Shown here one piece after another: positions 8,426-16,193 of a stretch of 38,545 nucleotides of DNA; within the stretch, counting starts at the first letter, position 1, and each line of letters opens with the position of its first letter. A program made the position numbers and the translations under genes. Source of the stretch: CAYJAZ01 sp964368455 (GTDB lineage Bacteria > Desulfobacterota > Desulfovibrionia > Desulfovibrionales > Desulfovibrionaceae); NCBI GenBank assembly GCA_964368455.1, contig CAYJAZ010000025.1, positions 1-38,545 of the forward strand. Reading direction: 5' to 3'. The notes under the pieces were generated by a model. That model saw nothing but the letters and a program-made list of their open reading frames with translations. It did no database searches and was not told the origin of the DNA.

Positions 8426-8689
8426 CTATTGTTTTTTATTGATAGTGATTTGTTTAAGTGTAATGCCGTCTTTGTCTTTGATATGCCAAATTTCTAGAGA
8501 GTCTTCGATGTGGCGTGTCAAAAGAAGAAGAGGAGTGTTTTGCCAAAGTATTTCTATTCCATCCTTTGTATTCTGTCTTTTGATTTTAGATTGAATAACA
8601 ATAGGTTCTGTAAAGGCCAGAGGAATATTTCTTTTTATTAATTCATTTATTTGGTAAGCTTGTATGGCTTGTTCAAGTTCATCATACAT
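8426..8689 (-). CDS. Small unknown protein translationally coupled to tctA
   Basis: An 87-residue, mostly hydrophilic protein that I do not recognise. It begins MYDELEQAIQAYQINELI, with a helical N-terminus and a strand-rich C-terminal half. The frame is open to an upstream start at 8758, but that would overlap tctA by 77 bases. I chose ATG 8687-8689, which overlaps the tctA stop by 8 bases, as in coupled operon genes. There is no strong Shine-Dalgarno sequence. It lies between tctA and the 185-residue gene on the sigma-54 operon. Confidence 0.65.
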   Translation of the reverse strand: MYDELEQAIQAYQINELIKRNIPLAFTEPIVIQSKIKRQNTKDGIEILWQNTPLLLLTRHIEDSLEIWHIKDKDGITLKQITINKKQ

Positions 8690-10190
8690 TTTCAATTTCT
8701 GCCTTTTTCTTGCTAAAAAATGTTTTATACAATGTGTAGAGTATAAAGATGATAGCAATAGCCATAATGCTTCCTGAACCTGGTCTTGTAAAGAGTATTG
8801 CTAAACCAGTGTCAGATGAAATCAAAGTTTGTTGTAAAGCCATTTCAAGTTGTTTGCCTAAAACAAAACCAATCAAAAAAGCAACAAAGGATAAATTCAA
8901 TAAACGCATTATAAAACCAAGTGCAAAGAAAAATACCATAAGATAAACATGAGCAGGATCGCTTTCTATTATATAAGCACCCATAATACAGATCATCAAA
9001 ATGACAGGGTAGAGTATTGTTTTTGGAACAGAAAGTACCCTGATAAAGACTTTTAATCCTAAATAGCCAAGTACAAGTGTTAATACATTGCCTACAAGCA
9101 TACTTCCGTAAATACCATATACAGCACGAGTGTTTTCTTCAAACATCAAAGGACCAGGAGTGATACCGTGTATGATGAAAGCACCAATAAGAAAGGTTGC
9201 TGCCACGCTGCCTGGAATACCAAGTGTGAACAATGGAATAAGTGAAGCACCTACAACAGCATTGTTTGCAGCTTCTGGAGCTGCTACACCCTTGATTTCG
9301 CCTTCTCCAAATTTTTCATTAGGCTTTGCTGATTTTTTTGCAACTCCATAACTAAGAAAGGAAGCTATGGTTGAACCAATACCAGGACATGAGCCAATAA
9401 ATGAACCAATTAAGGAAGATTTTATCCATGTTGGAAATAAAGAAGCTACTTCTTTGGCAGAAAGTTTATTTTCATCATTTGAACCAACATGTATATCAAG
9501 GCTAGGAGCACAATCGTCTTCATTAAGACATATGCATTGACGAACAATTTCAGCAACAGCAAGCATACCAATACCAAGTGGTGCAATAGCAATACCTGAT
9601 TCTAGTTGATACATATTGAAGGTCAATCTTGGCATAGCCGCAACTGGATCCATACCTACACAACTAAAAAGTAAACCTATACAAACAACAATAATACCAT
9701 TGATAAAGGATTCGCTTTCTAAGGCTGCGATAACTGTGAGTGCTAAGAAAAGTATTGCTGTGATTTCAGGTGGTCCCATTTTTAAAGCAAAGGAAGCAAC
9801 AAAACCAGCAACAACTATAACTAAAAGTGTGGAAAATAAATCGCCAAAAGTAGAAGAAAGAAGAGACACTTTTAATGCTTTAAGTCCCTTTCCTTTTTTA
9901 TTCATGGGATAGCCGTCAAAGGTGGTGGCAACAGCTTCAGGAGCACCAGGAGTGTTGAGCAATATTGCTGAAATAGATCCACCAAAACAACCACCTTTAT
10001 TGATTCCAACCAAGAAACCAATAGCACCGATTGCAGGCATGTAATAAGTTAATGAAATAAGCATTGCAATTGTAATTGGCCCACTAAGTCCAGGAATTGC
10101 ACCTACTATAATACCAAGTCCAACGCCCACAAAAACATAGAATATATTTATGAGCTGTAAAGCATCTAAGAGTCCATTCATCATATCCAT
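8682..10190 (-). CDS. tctA: Tripartite tricarboxylate transporter, large membrane subunit TctA
   Basis: A 502-residue inner-membrane permease of the TTT family with about 12 hydrophobic segments. It shows the TctA signatures GAIPGLSGPITIAML, GINKGGCFGGSISAILLNTPGAPEA and FDGYPMNKKGKG near the N-terminus, and a related second-half block (GSCPGIGSTIASFLSYGVAKK, LGIPGSVAATFLIGA). It works with TctB and the periplasmic TctC receptor to import an organic acid using the ion gradient. AGGA lies 7 bases before the ATG, and the start overlaps the tctB stop by 10 bases. Confidence 0.92.
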   Translation of the reverse strand: MDMMNGLLDALQLINIFYVFVGVGLGIIVGAIPGLSGPITIAMLISLTYYMPAIGAIGFLVGINKGGCFGGSISAILLNTPGAPEAVATTFDGYPMNKKGKGLKALKVSLLSSTFGDLFSTLLVIVVAGFVASFALKMGPPEITAILFLALTVIAALESESFINGIIVVCIGLLFSCVGMDPVAAMPRLTFNMYQLESGIAIAPLGIGMLAVAEIVRQCICLNEDDCAPSLDIHVGSNDENKLSAKEVASLFPTWIKSSLIGSFIGSCPGIGSTIASFLSYGVAKKSAKPNEKFGEGEIKGVAAPEAANNAVVGASLIPLFTLGIPGSVAATFLIGAFIIHGITPGPLMFEENTRAVYGIYGSMLVGNVLTLVLGYLGLKVFIRVLSVPKTILYPVILMICIMGAYIIESDPAHVYLMVFFFALGFIMRLLNLSFVAFLIGFVLGKQLEMALQQTLISSDTGLAILFTRPGSGSIMAIAIIFILYTLYKTFFSKKKAEIENV

Positions 10191-10648
10191 TGGAATATCC
10201 TGCCTGCTGGTAAGAGTATGTTAAGGCCATACCAAAACGCACAATACATAAAAACAGTTGTTATTGATGATGTTGCGAGAATATTGATAGGACGTCTTTC
10301 TCCAACAAAATATTGAAAGAGAGATACATAAAGCATTGATGTTATAAAGAAACCTAGAAAATCAAGAGCTGGCATAGCCAATACTAAAAGAAGGAAGAAA
10401 GGTATGAAGTTTTTCAGATCTTCTCGATCAAAAGGAAATTTTACATTTTTTCCCTCTTTCTTCACTACAGTAAACAATATTTTTACAACTGAAAGTAGAG
10501 CGATAGTGATAACAAGCATATTTGGAAAGAAGGTAGCTGGTATACCAAAACCTAAATCTTCTGGCGAATAGGTTGGTATGATCCAAAAATAACTTATTAT
10601 ACTAAAAACAATCAGAAATATATATGTAATAATACTCGCAATATACAT
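10181..10648 (-). CDS. tctB: Tripartite tricarboxylate transporter, small membrane subunit TctB
   Basis: A 155-residue protein with four predicted membrane helices. It has the TctB layout: one helix at the N-terminus, a short GFGIPATFFP segment after it, and three helices from about residue 35 on. Sequence conservation in this family is low, so the call rests largely on size, topology and position between tctC and tctA. The stop overlaps the tctA start, indicating coupled translation. Confidence 0.85.
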   Translation of the reverse strand: MYIASIITYIFLIVFSIISYFWIIPTYSPEDLGFGIPATFFPNMLVITIALLSVVKILFTVVKKEGKNVKFPFDREDLKNFIPFFLLLVLAMPALDFLGFFITSMLYVSLFQYFVGERRPINILATSSITTVFMYCAFWYGLNILLPAGRIFQWI

Positions 10649-10665
10649 AAACTTTCCCTTTTTTG

Positions 10666-10697
10666 TATTCTTAGGAAGAATAGTCTTCCTAAGAATA
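10666..10697 (-). other. Intercistronic hairpin between tctC and tctB
   Basis: A perfect 14-bp stem (TATTCTTAGGAAGA at 10666-10679, TCTTCCTAAGAATA at 10684-10697) with a 4-base loop. On the coding strand it is followed by ACAAAAAAGGG, not T, so it should not terminate by itself. A stable hairpin after the binding-protein gene commonly protects that mRNA segment and gives more receptor than permease. Confidence 0.7.
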
Positions 10698-10717
10698 CTT
10701 TATCGTTGTTGAATGAG

Positions 10718-11668
10718 CTATTTTGTAGTTAATTCAATAACTATTTTGTTTTCAGTGAGCTGAGATTTAATGTTTTCTGTTAATTCTGTTGAAGACATAT
10801 AGTCAGGAATAAATTGAAGTTTATTTACTTGTTCAATAAATTTTGGAGAAGTAACAATTTCTTTGATCGCAGCTTCTAAAGTTATTTGGGCTTCTTTTGG
10901 AAAACCTTTAGGTGCAAGTGCTATACGATAAGCATTGTAGCCATAAGCCGGACTAAAAAGTTCGTCTTTAGTTGGAGCATGAGGGAATGCTTTTGAACGA
11001 TTAGCACCTGAAACCATAATACTTCTTACTTTACCAGCTCTTTCTTGTTCGAAGTGAAAACCACCGCTATAACCAAGATCAGCATGTCCGCCCATAAGCG
11101 AAGTTATAATTGCTGAAGGGCCAGTTGCAGGAATAAGTTTTAACTTTACTCCTTCATTTTTTGCAAAGATTTGCATCCACATTCTGTCAAGAGGTGTTTG
11201 GAAAAGGTAATCAAGAGTTTCATTATTTGCTTTTGCCCATTCAAATGCTTCTTTAAGCGTTTTCCAAGGTTTTTCACTTGAACAAATGACTGTTGAATCA
11301 CCATAAAAAACAGCAGCTAAGAATATGAAATCATCTAAGGTGTAGCGAGCATTTTTATCTAAAACTCCGTATGAGAAGTTTTGATCAGCACCAAATCCAA
11401 TGGTGTAACCGTCAGGATTTGCATTTTTCATAGTCATAGCAAAAGCACCTAAGCCACCGCTAGTGATATTGTTTGGTACAAAAGGTTGACCGAATTTTTC
11501 TGAAAGTGCTTGAGCAAGTAATCTACCGACAATATCTATAGAAGAACCTGCTTGAGATCCTAATATCATTTTTACTGGGCGATCTGGCCATTCAGCTTGA
11601 GCTTTTGCAGGAAGAAGAAAGGTCAGAGCCATAACAAAAGAAAGAGCAATAGTTGATATTTTTTTCAT
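10718..11668 (-). CDS. tctC: Tripartite tricarboxylate transporter, periplasmic receptor TctC (Bug family)
   Basis: A 316-residue periplasmic binding protein. The signal peptide is MKKISTIALSFVMALTFLLP with a likely cleavage after AQA (residue 25). The mature start EWPDRPVKMILGSQAGSSID is the Bug/TctC N-terminal motif. NPDGYTIGFG and GGHADLGYSGG correspond to the ligand-contact loops. Bug proteins mostly bind carboxylates, so the substrate probably carries a carboxyl group. GGAG lies 5 bases before the ATG. It follows the hydrolase gene by 43 bases and precedes tctB in the sigma-54 operon. Confidence 0.92.
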   Translation of the reverse strand: MKKISTIALSFVMALTFLLPAKAQAEWPDRPVKMILGSQAGSSIDIVGRLLAQALSEKFGQPFVPNNITSGGLGAFAMTMKNANPDGYTIGFGADQNFSYGVLDKNARYTLDDFIFLAAVFYGDSTVICSSEKPWKTLKEAFEWAKANNETLDYLFQTPLDRMWMQIFAKNEGVKLKLIPATGPSAIITSLMGGHADLGYSGGFHFEQERAGKVRSIMVSGANRSKAFPHAPTKDELFSPAYGYNAYRIALAPKGFPKEAQITLEAAIKEIVTSPKFIEQVNKLQFIPDYMSSTELTENIKSQLTENKIVIELTTK

Positions 11669-11711
11669 AAAATCTCCACAAATTATGATTTAGATTTGTT
11701 CTATCTTTATT

Positions 11712-13670
11712 TTATGAACAAGTGTTGGCATCTGGATCTTGTAGAGCTTGATAAATAACAGCACCTTCACAAGTTGTTGGATAAGGCATGTTAAGCATAT
11801 AGCAAATAGTTGGAACAATATCAACTAATTGTACAGTACGCTCGATTTCATCAGCTTCTTTAAAGCCTGGGCCATAGAAAACTGTAAGAGGTTGTAGATT
11901 ACCTAAGCCCCATTTTTCAGTGGAGAGAATTGGTCCATGCTGCATGCTGTATTCTGGATATACACAGTATACAACATCGCCACATTGATCTCCGCCCATA
12001 CCCATGAGTCTTGCATTTTGTTTTGTGAGAGCAAGAGCTACAGGACGTTGATTTGTGTCTGGGTGTACATAGGTGTAAAGAGCATCAATGATCTCTCTTT
12101 GTACTTTTTCATAATCAGCTGGATCTACAATACCACCTGGATCTCTACCTTCTAAGTTGATGTATACATAAGCACTACGTTGTGGGAATACTTTAGACTT
12201 TTCAACAATAGGAGCAGCAGCAGAACGTTTCATCGCAGCAGCGGATTTTTCTGAAAGATTGAGCATGGTGAGCTTTACAGATTCGTTGATTTCTGCGTCT
12301 TCATCAACAACTAATAAACCAGCGTCGATCAAAGCATTTACAGGAGAGAACGGTGTTCCATCAGCTTTAGAACCATGATCTGATACAAGAATCATCACTG
12401 TTTCGTCGTCAAGATTATCAAGAAGTTTGCCAATCATTTTATCTGTTGAGATATAAAGCTTTCTGTGGAAATCCCAAGCATGATCGTATGCTTCTTTTGA
12501 AGAGCATGTGTTTTCGTCAAGTTCTGTCATAAGATAGTGATAGACAGAATCTGTTGGATGAGTATGGAAGAAGCAAAGATCCCATTCGTTATTATTCATA
12601 AGAGTAACAAGAGTTTCGCCAAGCCATTTGTTGTGTAGTTCAATAAGTTCTGAGAACATATCATCGTCAAACCAGCCAAGCATACGAAGTAAGAAGCCAG
12701 CTTTTGTTGTTGGAACAGCTTCAATATCACGAAGTGGAGCAGCTTTTTCAGGTGGGAATATCCATAATTCGCCGTCTGTATTGAGCATTTGGCTAATAAA
12801 GAAGTCAAATTCTGTGCCATCGTCATTTAATTTGAGAATCTTACCTAAGAAAGCAACTTCTTTAGATGTTCCGTCTTGCATTTGTATAGTAGTGAAAACA
12901 CGTCCACTCCATTCGCCAAGTTTTAATGTGAAGAAAGCATCTTCAAAATTCTTTGTTGGAGAAAGAGTAACTGTATCATAACCATCGCCTTCCATATCAC
13001 GGATAAGCCAGTACCAAGTATGTTTTGTTGGTCTGAAAGGAGTTTTTGCAAAAAGTAAGTCAAATTCGATTTCAAGAGCATCGTCGCCCATATCATCAAC
13101 ATTTGTCCAAGATGAAGCATCTTTCATAGTAGTCATGATGCCGCCAGTTTTGTATTGTGAACTCACAATTAAATCATCACAGAAAATTTGGCCACCAGTC
13201 TTAGGAGCACCAAGACGTTCAGCTGTTTCGTTATCTTGAATTGTACCTACAGTAAGACCTGAACCACCAACAAGAATTGAGTTTTTCAAACGCTTGTTTA
13301 AGCCATAACTTGTTGGATAGTTAACGATAATTGATTTTTTACCAGCTCTTTCCGCTGCTTCGAAAATAGTTTCAGCTTGAATACGTTCGCCACTAAAGTT
13401 CATGTCAACATTTGTTTGGTTTGGAGAAGTTCCAGGAATGTGACGCCAGTAATCTGTGATTTGGTGAGTAATAGGCCAAGCACCTGTAGAAATTGATGTC
13501 CAGTTAGGAGGTGTAATGGTTGGCATTGGGCAAGCTGTGTTTTTACAACGTACGCCGCCGTTAAAAATTTTCGCTAGATTTGGCACAATGCCTTCTCTGA
13601 TGTGTTGTTCAACAATGTCTGTTACAGCTCCATCAATACCTACAACAATAGCTTTTTTTGCTTTTTTCAT
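11712..13670 (-). CDS. Alkaline phosphatase superfamily hydrolase (type I phosphodiesterase/nucleotide pyrophosphatase-like)
   Basis: A 652-residue cytoplasmic enzyme (no signal peptide) with the two-metal site of the alkaline phosphatase superfamily. Asp13 (GIDG), the nucleophile Thr53 in TITPPNWTSISTG, Asp374 and His378 (HTHPTDSVYHY), Asp431-His432 (VSDHGSK) and His578 (MQHGP) are all present. A Thr nucleophile argues for phosphomonoester, phosphodiester or phosphonate hydrolysis rather than a formylglycine sulfatase. The C-terminal motif VDIVPTICYML...EGAVIY is standard. Residues of about 150-340 form a large insertion of unknown role. It is first in a sigma-54 operon and followed by TctCBA, so its substrate is probably imported first and then cleaved in the cytoplasm (inference). 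The exact substrate cannot be read from sequence. Confidence 0.85.
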   Translation of the reverse strand: MKKAKKAIVVGIDGAVTDIVEQHIREGIVPNLAKIFNGGVRCKNTACPMPTITPPNWTSISTGAWPITHQITDYWRHIPGTSPNQTNVDMNFSGERIQAETIFEAAERAGKKSIIVNYPTSYGLNKRLKNSILVGGSGLTVGTIQDNETAERLGAPKTGGQIFCDDLIVSSQYKTGGIMTTMKDASSWTNVDDMGDDALEIEFDLLFAKTPFRPTKHTWYWLIRDMEGDGYDTVTLSPTKNFEDAFFTLKLGEWSGRVFTTIQMQDGTSKEVAFLGKILKLNDDGTEFDFFISQMLNTDGELWIFPPEKAAPLRDIEAVPTTKAGFLLRMLGWFDDDMFSELIELHNKWLGETLVTLMNNNEWDLCFFHTHPTDSVYHYLMTELDENTCSSKEAYDHAWDFHRKLYISTDKMIGKLLDNLDDETVMILVSDHGSKADGTPFSPVNALIDAGLLVVDEDAEINESVKLTMLNLSEKSAAAMKRSAAAPIVEKSKVFPQRSAYVYINLEGRDPGGIVDPADYEKVQREIIDALYTYVHPDTNQRPVALALTKQNARLMGMGGDQCGDVVYCVYPEYSMQHGPILSTEKWGLGNLQPLTVFYGPGFKEADEIERTVQLVDIVPTICYMLNMPYPTTCEGAVIYQALQDPDANTCS

Positions 13671-13705
13671 TATAAAACTCCTTTTAGTTTCTATTGCTTT
13701 TCTTA

Positions 13706-13722
13706 TAGCAACTATTGTGCCA
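13706..13722 (-). promoter_or_regulatory. Sigma-54 (-24/-12) promoter of the hydrolase-TctCBA operon
   Basis: On the minus strand the sequence reads TGGCAC-AATAG-TTGCTA, an exact match to the TGGCAC-N5-TTGC consensus. The predicted transcript start lies about 25 bases before the hydrolase ATG at 13670. The neighbouring divergent gene encodes a sigma-54 activator with an intact GAFTGA loop. Confidence 0.92.
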
Positions 13723-13730
13723 TTTTTTTC

Positions 13731-13778
13731 ACAAGCGGAAAATTGCTTGTAGTCTAGATACTTATTTTTTTCTAGATA
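13731..13778. promoter_or_regulatory. Candidate activator-binding sites upstream of the sigma-54 promoter
   Basis: An inverted repeat ACAAGC-N8-GCTTGT occupies 13731-13750. Two direct copies of TCTAGATA lie at 13753-13760 and 13771-13778, each with the palindromic core TCTAGA. They sit just upstream of the -24 element, between the operon and the activator gene. This is closer than the 80-150 bases typical of enhancers, so binding is only a suggestion. Confidence 0.45.
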
Positions 13779-13839
13779 AAGCGTCTTGTCAAATAAAGTA
13801 AAACTTGCAATATTTGATAAAATAAGTTATATTTTAAAA

Positions 13840-15384
13840 ATGAAAACATATGTAAAAATAACAAATTCCACGCAGGAAGAGAGAGAGCTTTCTATAGAAA
13901 TATCTAAGAAAACTCAAAAAATCTTAGCAGACAATACAAAGGACAGAATTAAGAAATACGAAGAGCTCAATAAACTTCTCAAGAAGTATTTAAATTTTGA
14001 TTATATGGTTTTTCGCTATCCTGATTCGGATAAATCTGAATTTCTTGAAGTCTATCCTCCAATTAACGACAAGATAAGAGTTTCTTATTTTTGTACTCCA
14101 GAGCAAAGCATCGCTGTATTGACATCACAGCCAATGTTAAGAGTTGGCTTGGCCACAGAAAGTGACGATACTGTTCTTATACATTCTTTGTCTTACAATT
14201 TTCCTATAAAAAAGTTTTCTATTGCTTTTTGGAGGGATGTTGTAGACGAAAAGTATTTGTGCCAAGTAGCTTTTATTTCAAAACAAAGAAATGCCTATAC
14301 TGAAAAACATACAACACTTCTCTTTGAATTAGGCAATGCTTTTCGAGCATATTTTAAGGAATATATTGCTAGCGATTCTATGATAACAACTGGTGCAGCT
14401 GTTTTTGAAAGTTCATTGCTTGATATCGATAAATTGCCAAGTATGCAAAATACAAAGGAAATGATTTTAAAAATTTCGCGTGAAAATATTCCTATACTTT
14501 TACTTGGAGAAACGGGAACTGGTAAGGAAGTTGTCGCAAATACTATTCATCGCTTTTCAACAAGGGCAAAGAACACCTTTATTAAGATAAATTGCGGCAG
14601 TATACCAGACACTCTTATCGATAGTGAACTTTTTGGCCATGAAAAAGGCGCATTTACAGGAGCTGTAGAACAGACAAAAGGGCTATTTGAAAGAGCAAAT
14701 AGAGGAATGCTTATGCTTGATGAGCTTGGCGAATTGCCTATGACAGCACAAGTGCGTTTATTGCGTGTGCTTCAAGAGGGAGCTTTATCAAGAGTGGGCG
14801 GACAGGACGAATTTTTCGTTGATGTACGCATCATAGCTGCAACACACAGAAATCTACCGCAATTAATACAAGAAGGAAAATTTAGACAAGATTTATTCTA
14901 TAGATTGAATCTTTTTCCAATTATTATCCCCCCTTTACGTGAAAGAAAAGAAGATATTCCTATACTTGTAGAACATTTTATAAAAAGAAGATGTGAACAA
15001 AAAGGTATTATTAATCCACCTATTTTATCGCAAAAAGATATTGATATGCTCTGTTCTTATGATTGGCCTGGTAATATACGAGAGTTGCAAAATCTTACAG
15101 AGAGATCACTTATTCTTTGGGATGAAAGAAAAGGTTTTAGTATGAATTTAGCTGAAATTACAAGGAATTTTTCTACTCTTGAAATAAAAGCCCAAGAAAA
15201 ACAAGAATATGTTCCTAAAAAAATTAAAAAAGATTATTGCTTAGACAGCGTAATAAAAGAACATATCCTTGAAGTTTTAGAAGAAACAAAATGGCGAATC
15301 AATGGTAAAAACGGAGCAGCAGAACTGCTTTGCGTCAACGCAAGCACTTTAAGAGCAAGGATGAAAAAACTTGGATTGATTTAA
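13840..15384 (+). CDS. Sigma-54-dependent transcriptional activator (GAF-like sensor, AAA+, Fis HTH)
   Basis: A 514-residue enhancer-binding protein. The N-terminal 180 or so residues are a GAF-like sensor, with no receiver domain, suggesting direct ligand sensing. The AAA+ domain has Walker A GETGTGKE (223-230), ESELFGHEKGAFTGA-type loop with GAFTGA at 270-275, and Walker B LMLDELGE (291-298). The last 40 residues form a Fis-type helix-turn-helix (INGKNGAAELLCVNASTLRARMKK). The frame also opens at a TTG at 13786, but that has no Shine-Dalgarno sequence; ATG 13840 has only a weak one, so the start is uncertain. The divergent position and perfect sigma-54 promoter next door make the hydrolase-TctCBA operon its likely target. 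Confidence 0.9.
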   Translation: MKTYVKITNSTQEERELSIEISKKTQKILADNTKDRIKKYEELNKLLKKYLNFDYMVFRYPDSDKSEFLEVYPPINDKIRVSYFCTPEQSIAVLTSQPMLRVGLATESDDTVLIHSLSYNFPIKKFSIAFWRDVVDEKYLCQVAFISKQRNAYTEKHTTLLFELGNAFRAYFKEYIASDSMITTGAAVFESSLLDIDKLPSMQNTKEMILKISRENIPILLLGETGTGKEVVANTIHRFSTRAKNTFIKINCGSIPDTLIDSELFGHEKGAFTGAVEQTKGLFERANRGMLMLDELGELPMTAQVRLLRVLQEGALSRVGGQDEFFVDVRIIAATHRNLPQLIQEGKFRQDLFYRLNLFPIIIPPLRERKEDIPILVEHFIKRRCEQKGIINPPILSQKDIDMLCSYDWPGNIRELQNLTERSLILWDERKGFSMNLAEITRNFSTLEIKAQEKQEYVPKKIKKDYCLDSVIKEHILEVLEETKWRINGKNGAAELLCVNASTLRARMKKLGLI

Positions 15385-15442
15385 ATGAAAGAATAGAAAA
15401 TATCTTTAGATTTCTGATGGAGAATTATATTCGCTATTGTCT

Positions 15443-15688
15443 TTATATTTCTCTATAATCATCGTCGTCGTCATCGTCATAATCGTCGTCGTCGTCATCG
15501 TCATGATCGTCGTCATCATCATCGTCATCATCATCATCACTAATAAGATATACGACACCATCTGCCACTTCGCCAACAACAACAAAAGGTATGCTTGCTA
15601 CACTGTAAGCGGCACCTAAAATAGAGCAGCCAGAAAGAAAGAAGGGCATAAATAGAAGCAATAAGGAGAAGAAAATTTTGTTTTTCAT
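15443..15688 (-). CDS. Small lipoprotein with poly-aspartate tail
   Basis: An 81-residue protein. Its N-terminus is a lipoprotein signal peptide with lipobox LSGC (Cys21). A short hydrophobic/neutral segment follows (to about residue 50), then a tail of 25 Asp broken only by H, Y and Y: D11-H-D7-Y-D7-Y, then REI. The Asp codons are a mix of GAT and GAC, so the tract is not a pure trinucleotide repeat. A surface lipoprotein with such a tail could bind calcium or other cations. I do not recognise a family. Only a weak AAGAG stands before the ATG. It converges on the sigma-54 activator gene. Confidence 0.75.
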   Translation of the reverse strand: MKNKIFFSLLLLFMPFFLSGCSILGAAYSVASIPFVVVGEVADGVVYLISDDDDDDDDDDDHDDDDDDDYDDDDDDDYREI

Positions 15689-15811
15689 GAAATACTCTTA
15701 TAAATTATAGATAATCTGTAAGAAAGTTTGTAATATTTAGCTAGACAAGTGTCAATCTTTTCCTTTTATAGTTTTATAATAAGAAAAATATTTTCTAGGC
15801 ATTCAATTAAA

Positions 15812-15840
15812 TTGACATTTATCTAAAACTATACTACAAA
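15812..15840 (+). promoter_or_regulatory. Sigma-70 promoter of tRNA-Ala
   Basis: TTGACA at 15812-15817, a 17-base spacer, then TACAAA at 15835-15840, ending 11 bases before the tRNA. The -35 element matches the consensus exactly. Confidence 0.6.
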
Positions 15841-15851
15841 AGAAAAATCTT

Positions 15852-15927
15852 GGGGTTGTAGCTCACTTGGGAGAGCGCTTGACTGGCAGTCAAGAGGTAG
15901 GGGGTTCAATCCCCCCCAGCTCCACCA
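15852..15927 (+). tRNA. tRNA-Ala (anticodon GGC)
   Basis: A 76-base cloverleaf. The acceptor GGGGUUG/CAGCUCC has the G3-U70 wobble that identifies alanine tRNAs. The anticodon stem CUUGA/UCAAG carries loop CUGGCAG with GGC at 15885-15887. The T arm is GGGGG-UUCAAUC-CCCCC, and CCA is encoded. It reads GCC (and GCU) codons. Confidence 0.97.
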
Positions 15928-16005
15928 GTAAAAACAATAGGTTATATGTTTTACTGAAAGACTGTGTTTTTATATCACATGTTTTTGCCACATTTTTATA
16001 TTTGA

Positions 16006-16036
16006 AGCTTTACGAAAAATCGTAAGGCTTTTTTTT
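16006..16036 (+). terminator. Rho-independent terminator after tRNA-Ala
   Basis: AGCTTTACGA (16006-16015) pairs with TCGTAAGGCT (16020-16029) around an AAAA loop, with one G-T pair, followed by eight T residues. Confidence 0.88.
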
Positions 16037-16100
16037 GTTTTCAAACGAAGTTTATTAATAGTTTTTATCTTTATAGTTTTTTAGAACAAAAAGTCCTTTT

Positions 16101-16129
16101 TTGACAAAATCTCTTTTTTATGTTACAGA
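16101..16129 (+). promoter_or_regulatory. Sigma-70 promoter of the first FecR/RTX gene
   Basis: TTGACA at 16101-16106, a 17-base spacer, and TACAGA at 16124-16129. The same TTGACAAAATCT-type element with the same spacing precedes the paralogue at 19111. The TTG here is in frame with the gene but is the -35 box, not a start codon. Confidence 0.7.
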
Positions 16130-16193
16130 GAAGCAATATTTTCTTTATATCTTTTTGATGTTTTATGAAAGAAAAGAATTGGAGGAGACAAAT

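Noticed and set aside
8690..8758. Longer start for the 87-residue gene
   Set aside because: It would overlap tctA by 77 bases; the internal ATG gives a normal coupled overlap of 8 bases.
11937..12155. Plus-strand frames within the hydrolase gene (also 12628-12981)
   Set aside because: They lie entirely inside the well-supported minus-strand hydrolase frame and have no ribosome site or family features.
15437..15619. Plus-strand frame rich in Ile and Val
   Set aside because: It is the antisense reading of the GAT/GAC aspartate codons of the minus-strand lipoprotein gene.
16101..16193. Upstream extension of the first FecR/RTX gene from a TTG codon
   Set aside because: The TTG is the first half of the -35 box TTGACA, and the paralogue and ribosome site both mark ATG 16194 as the start.
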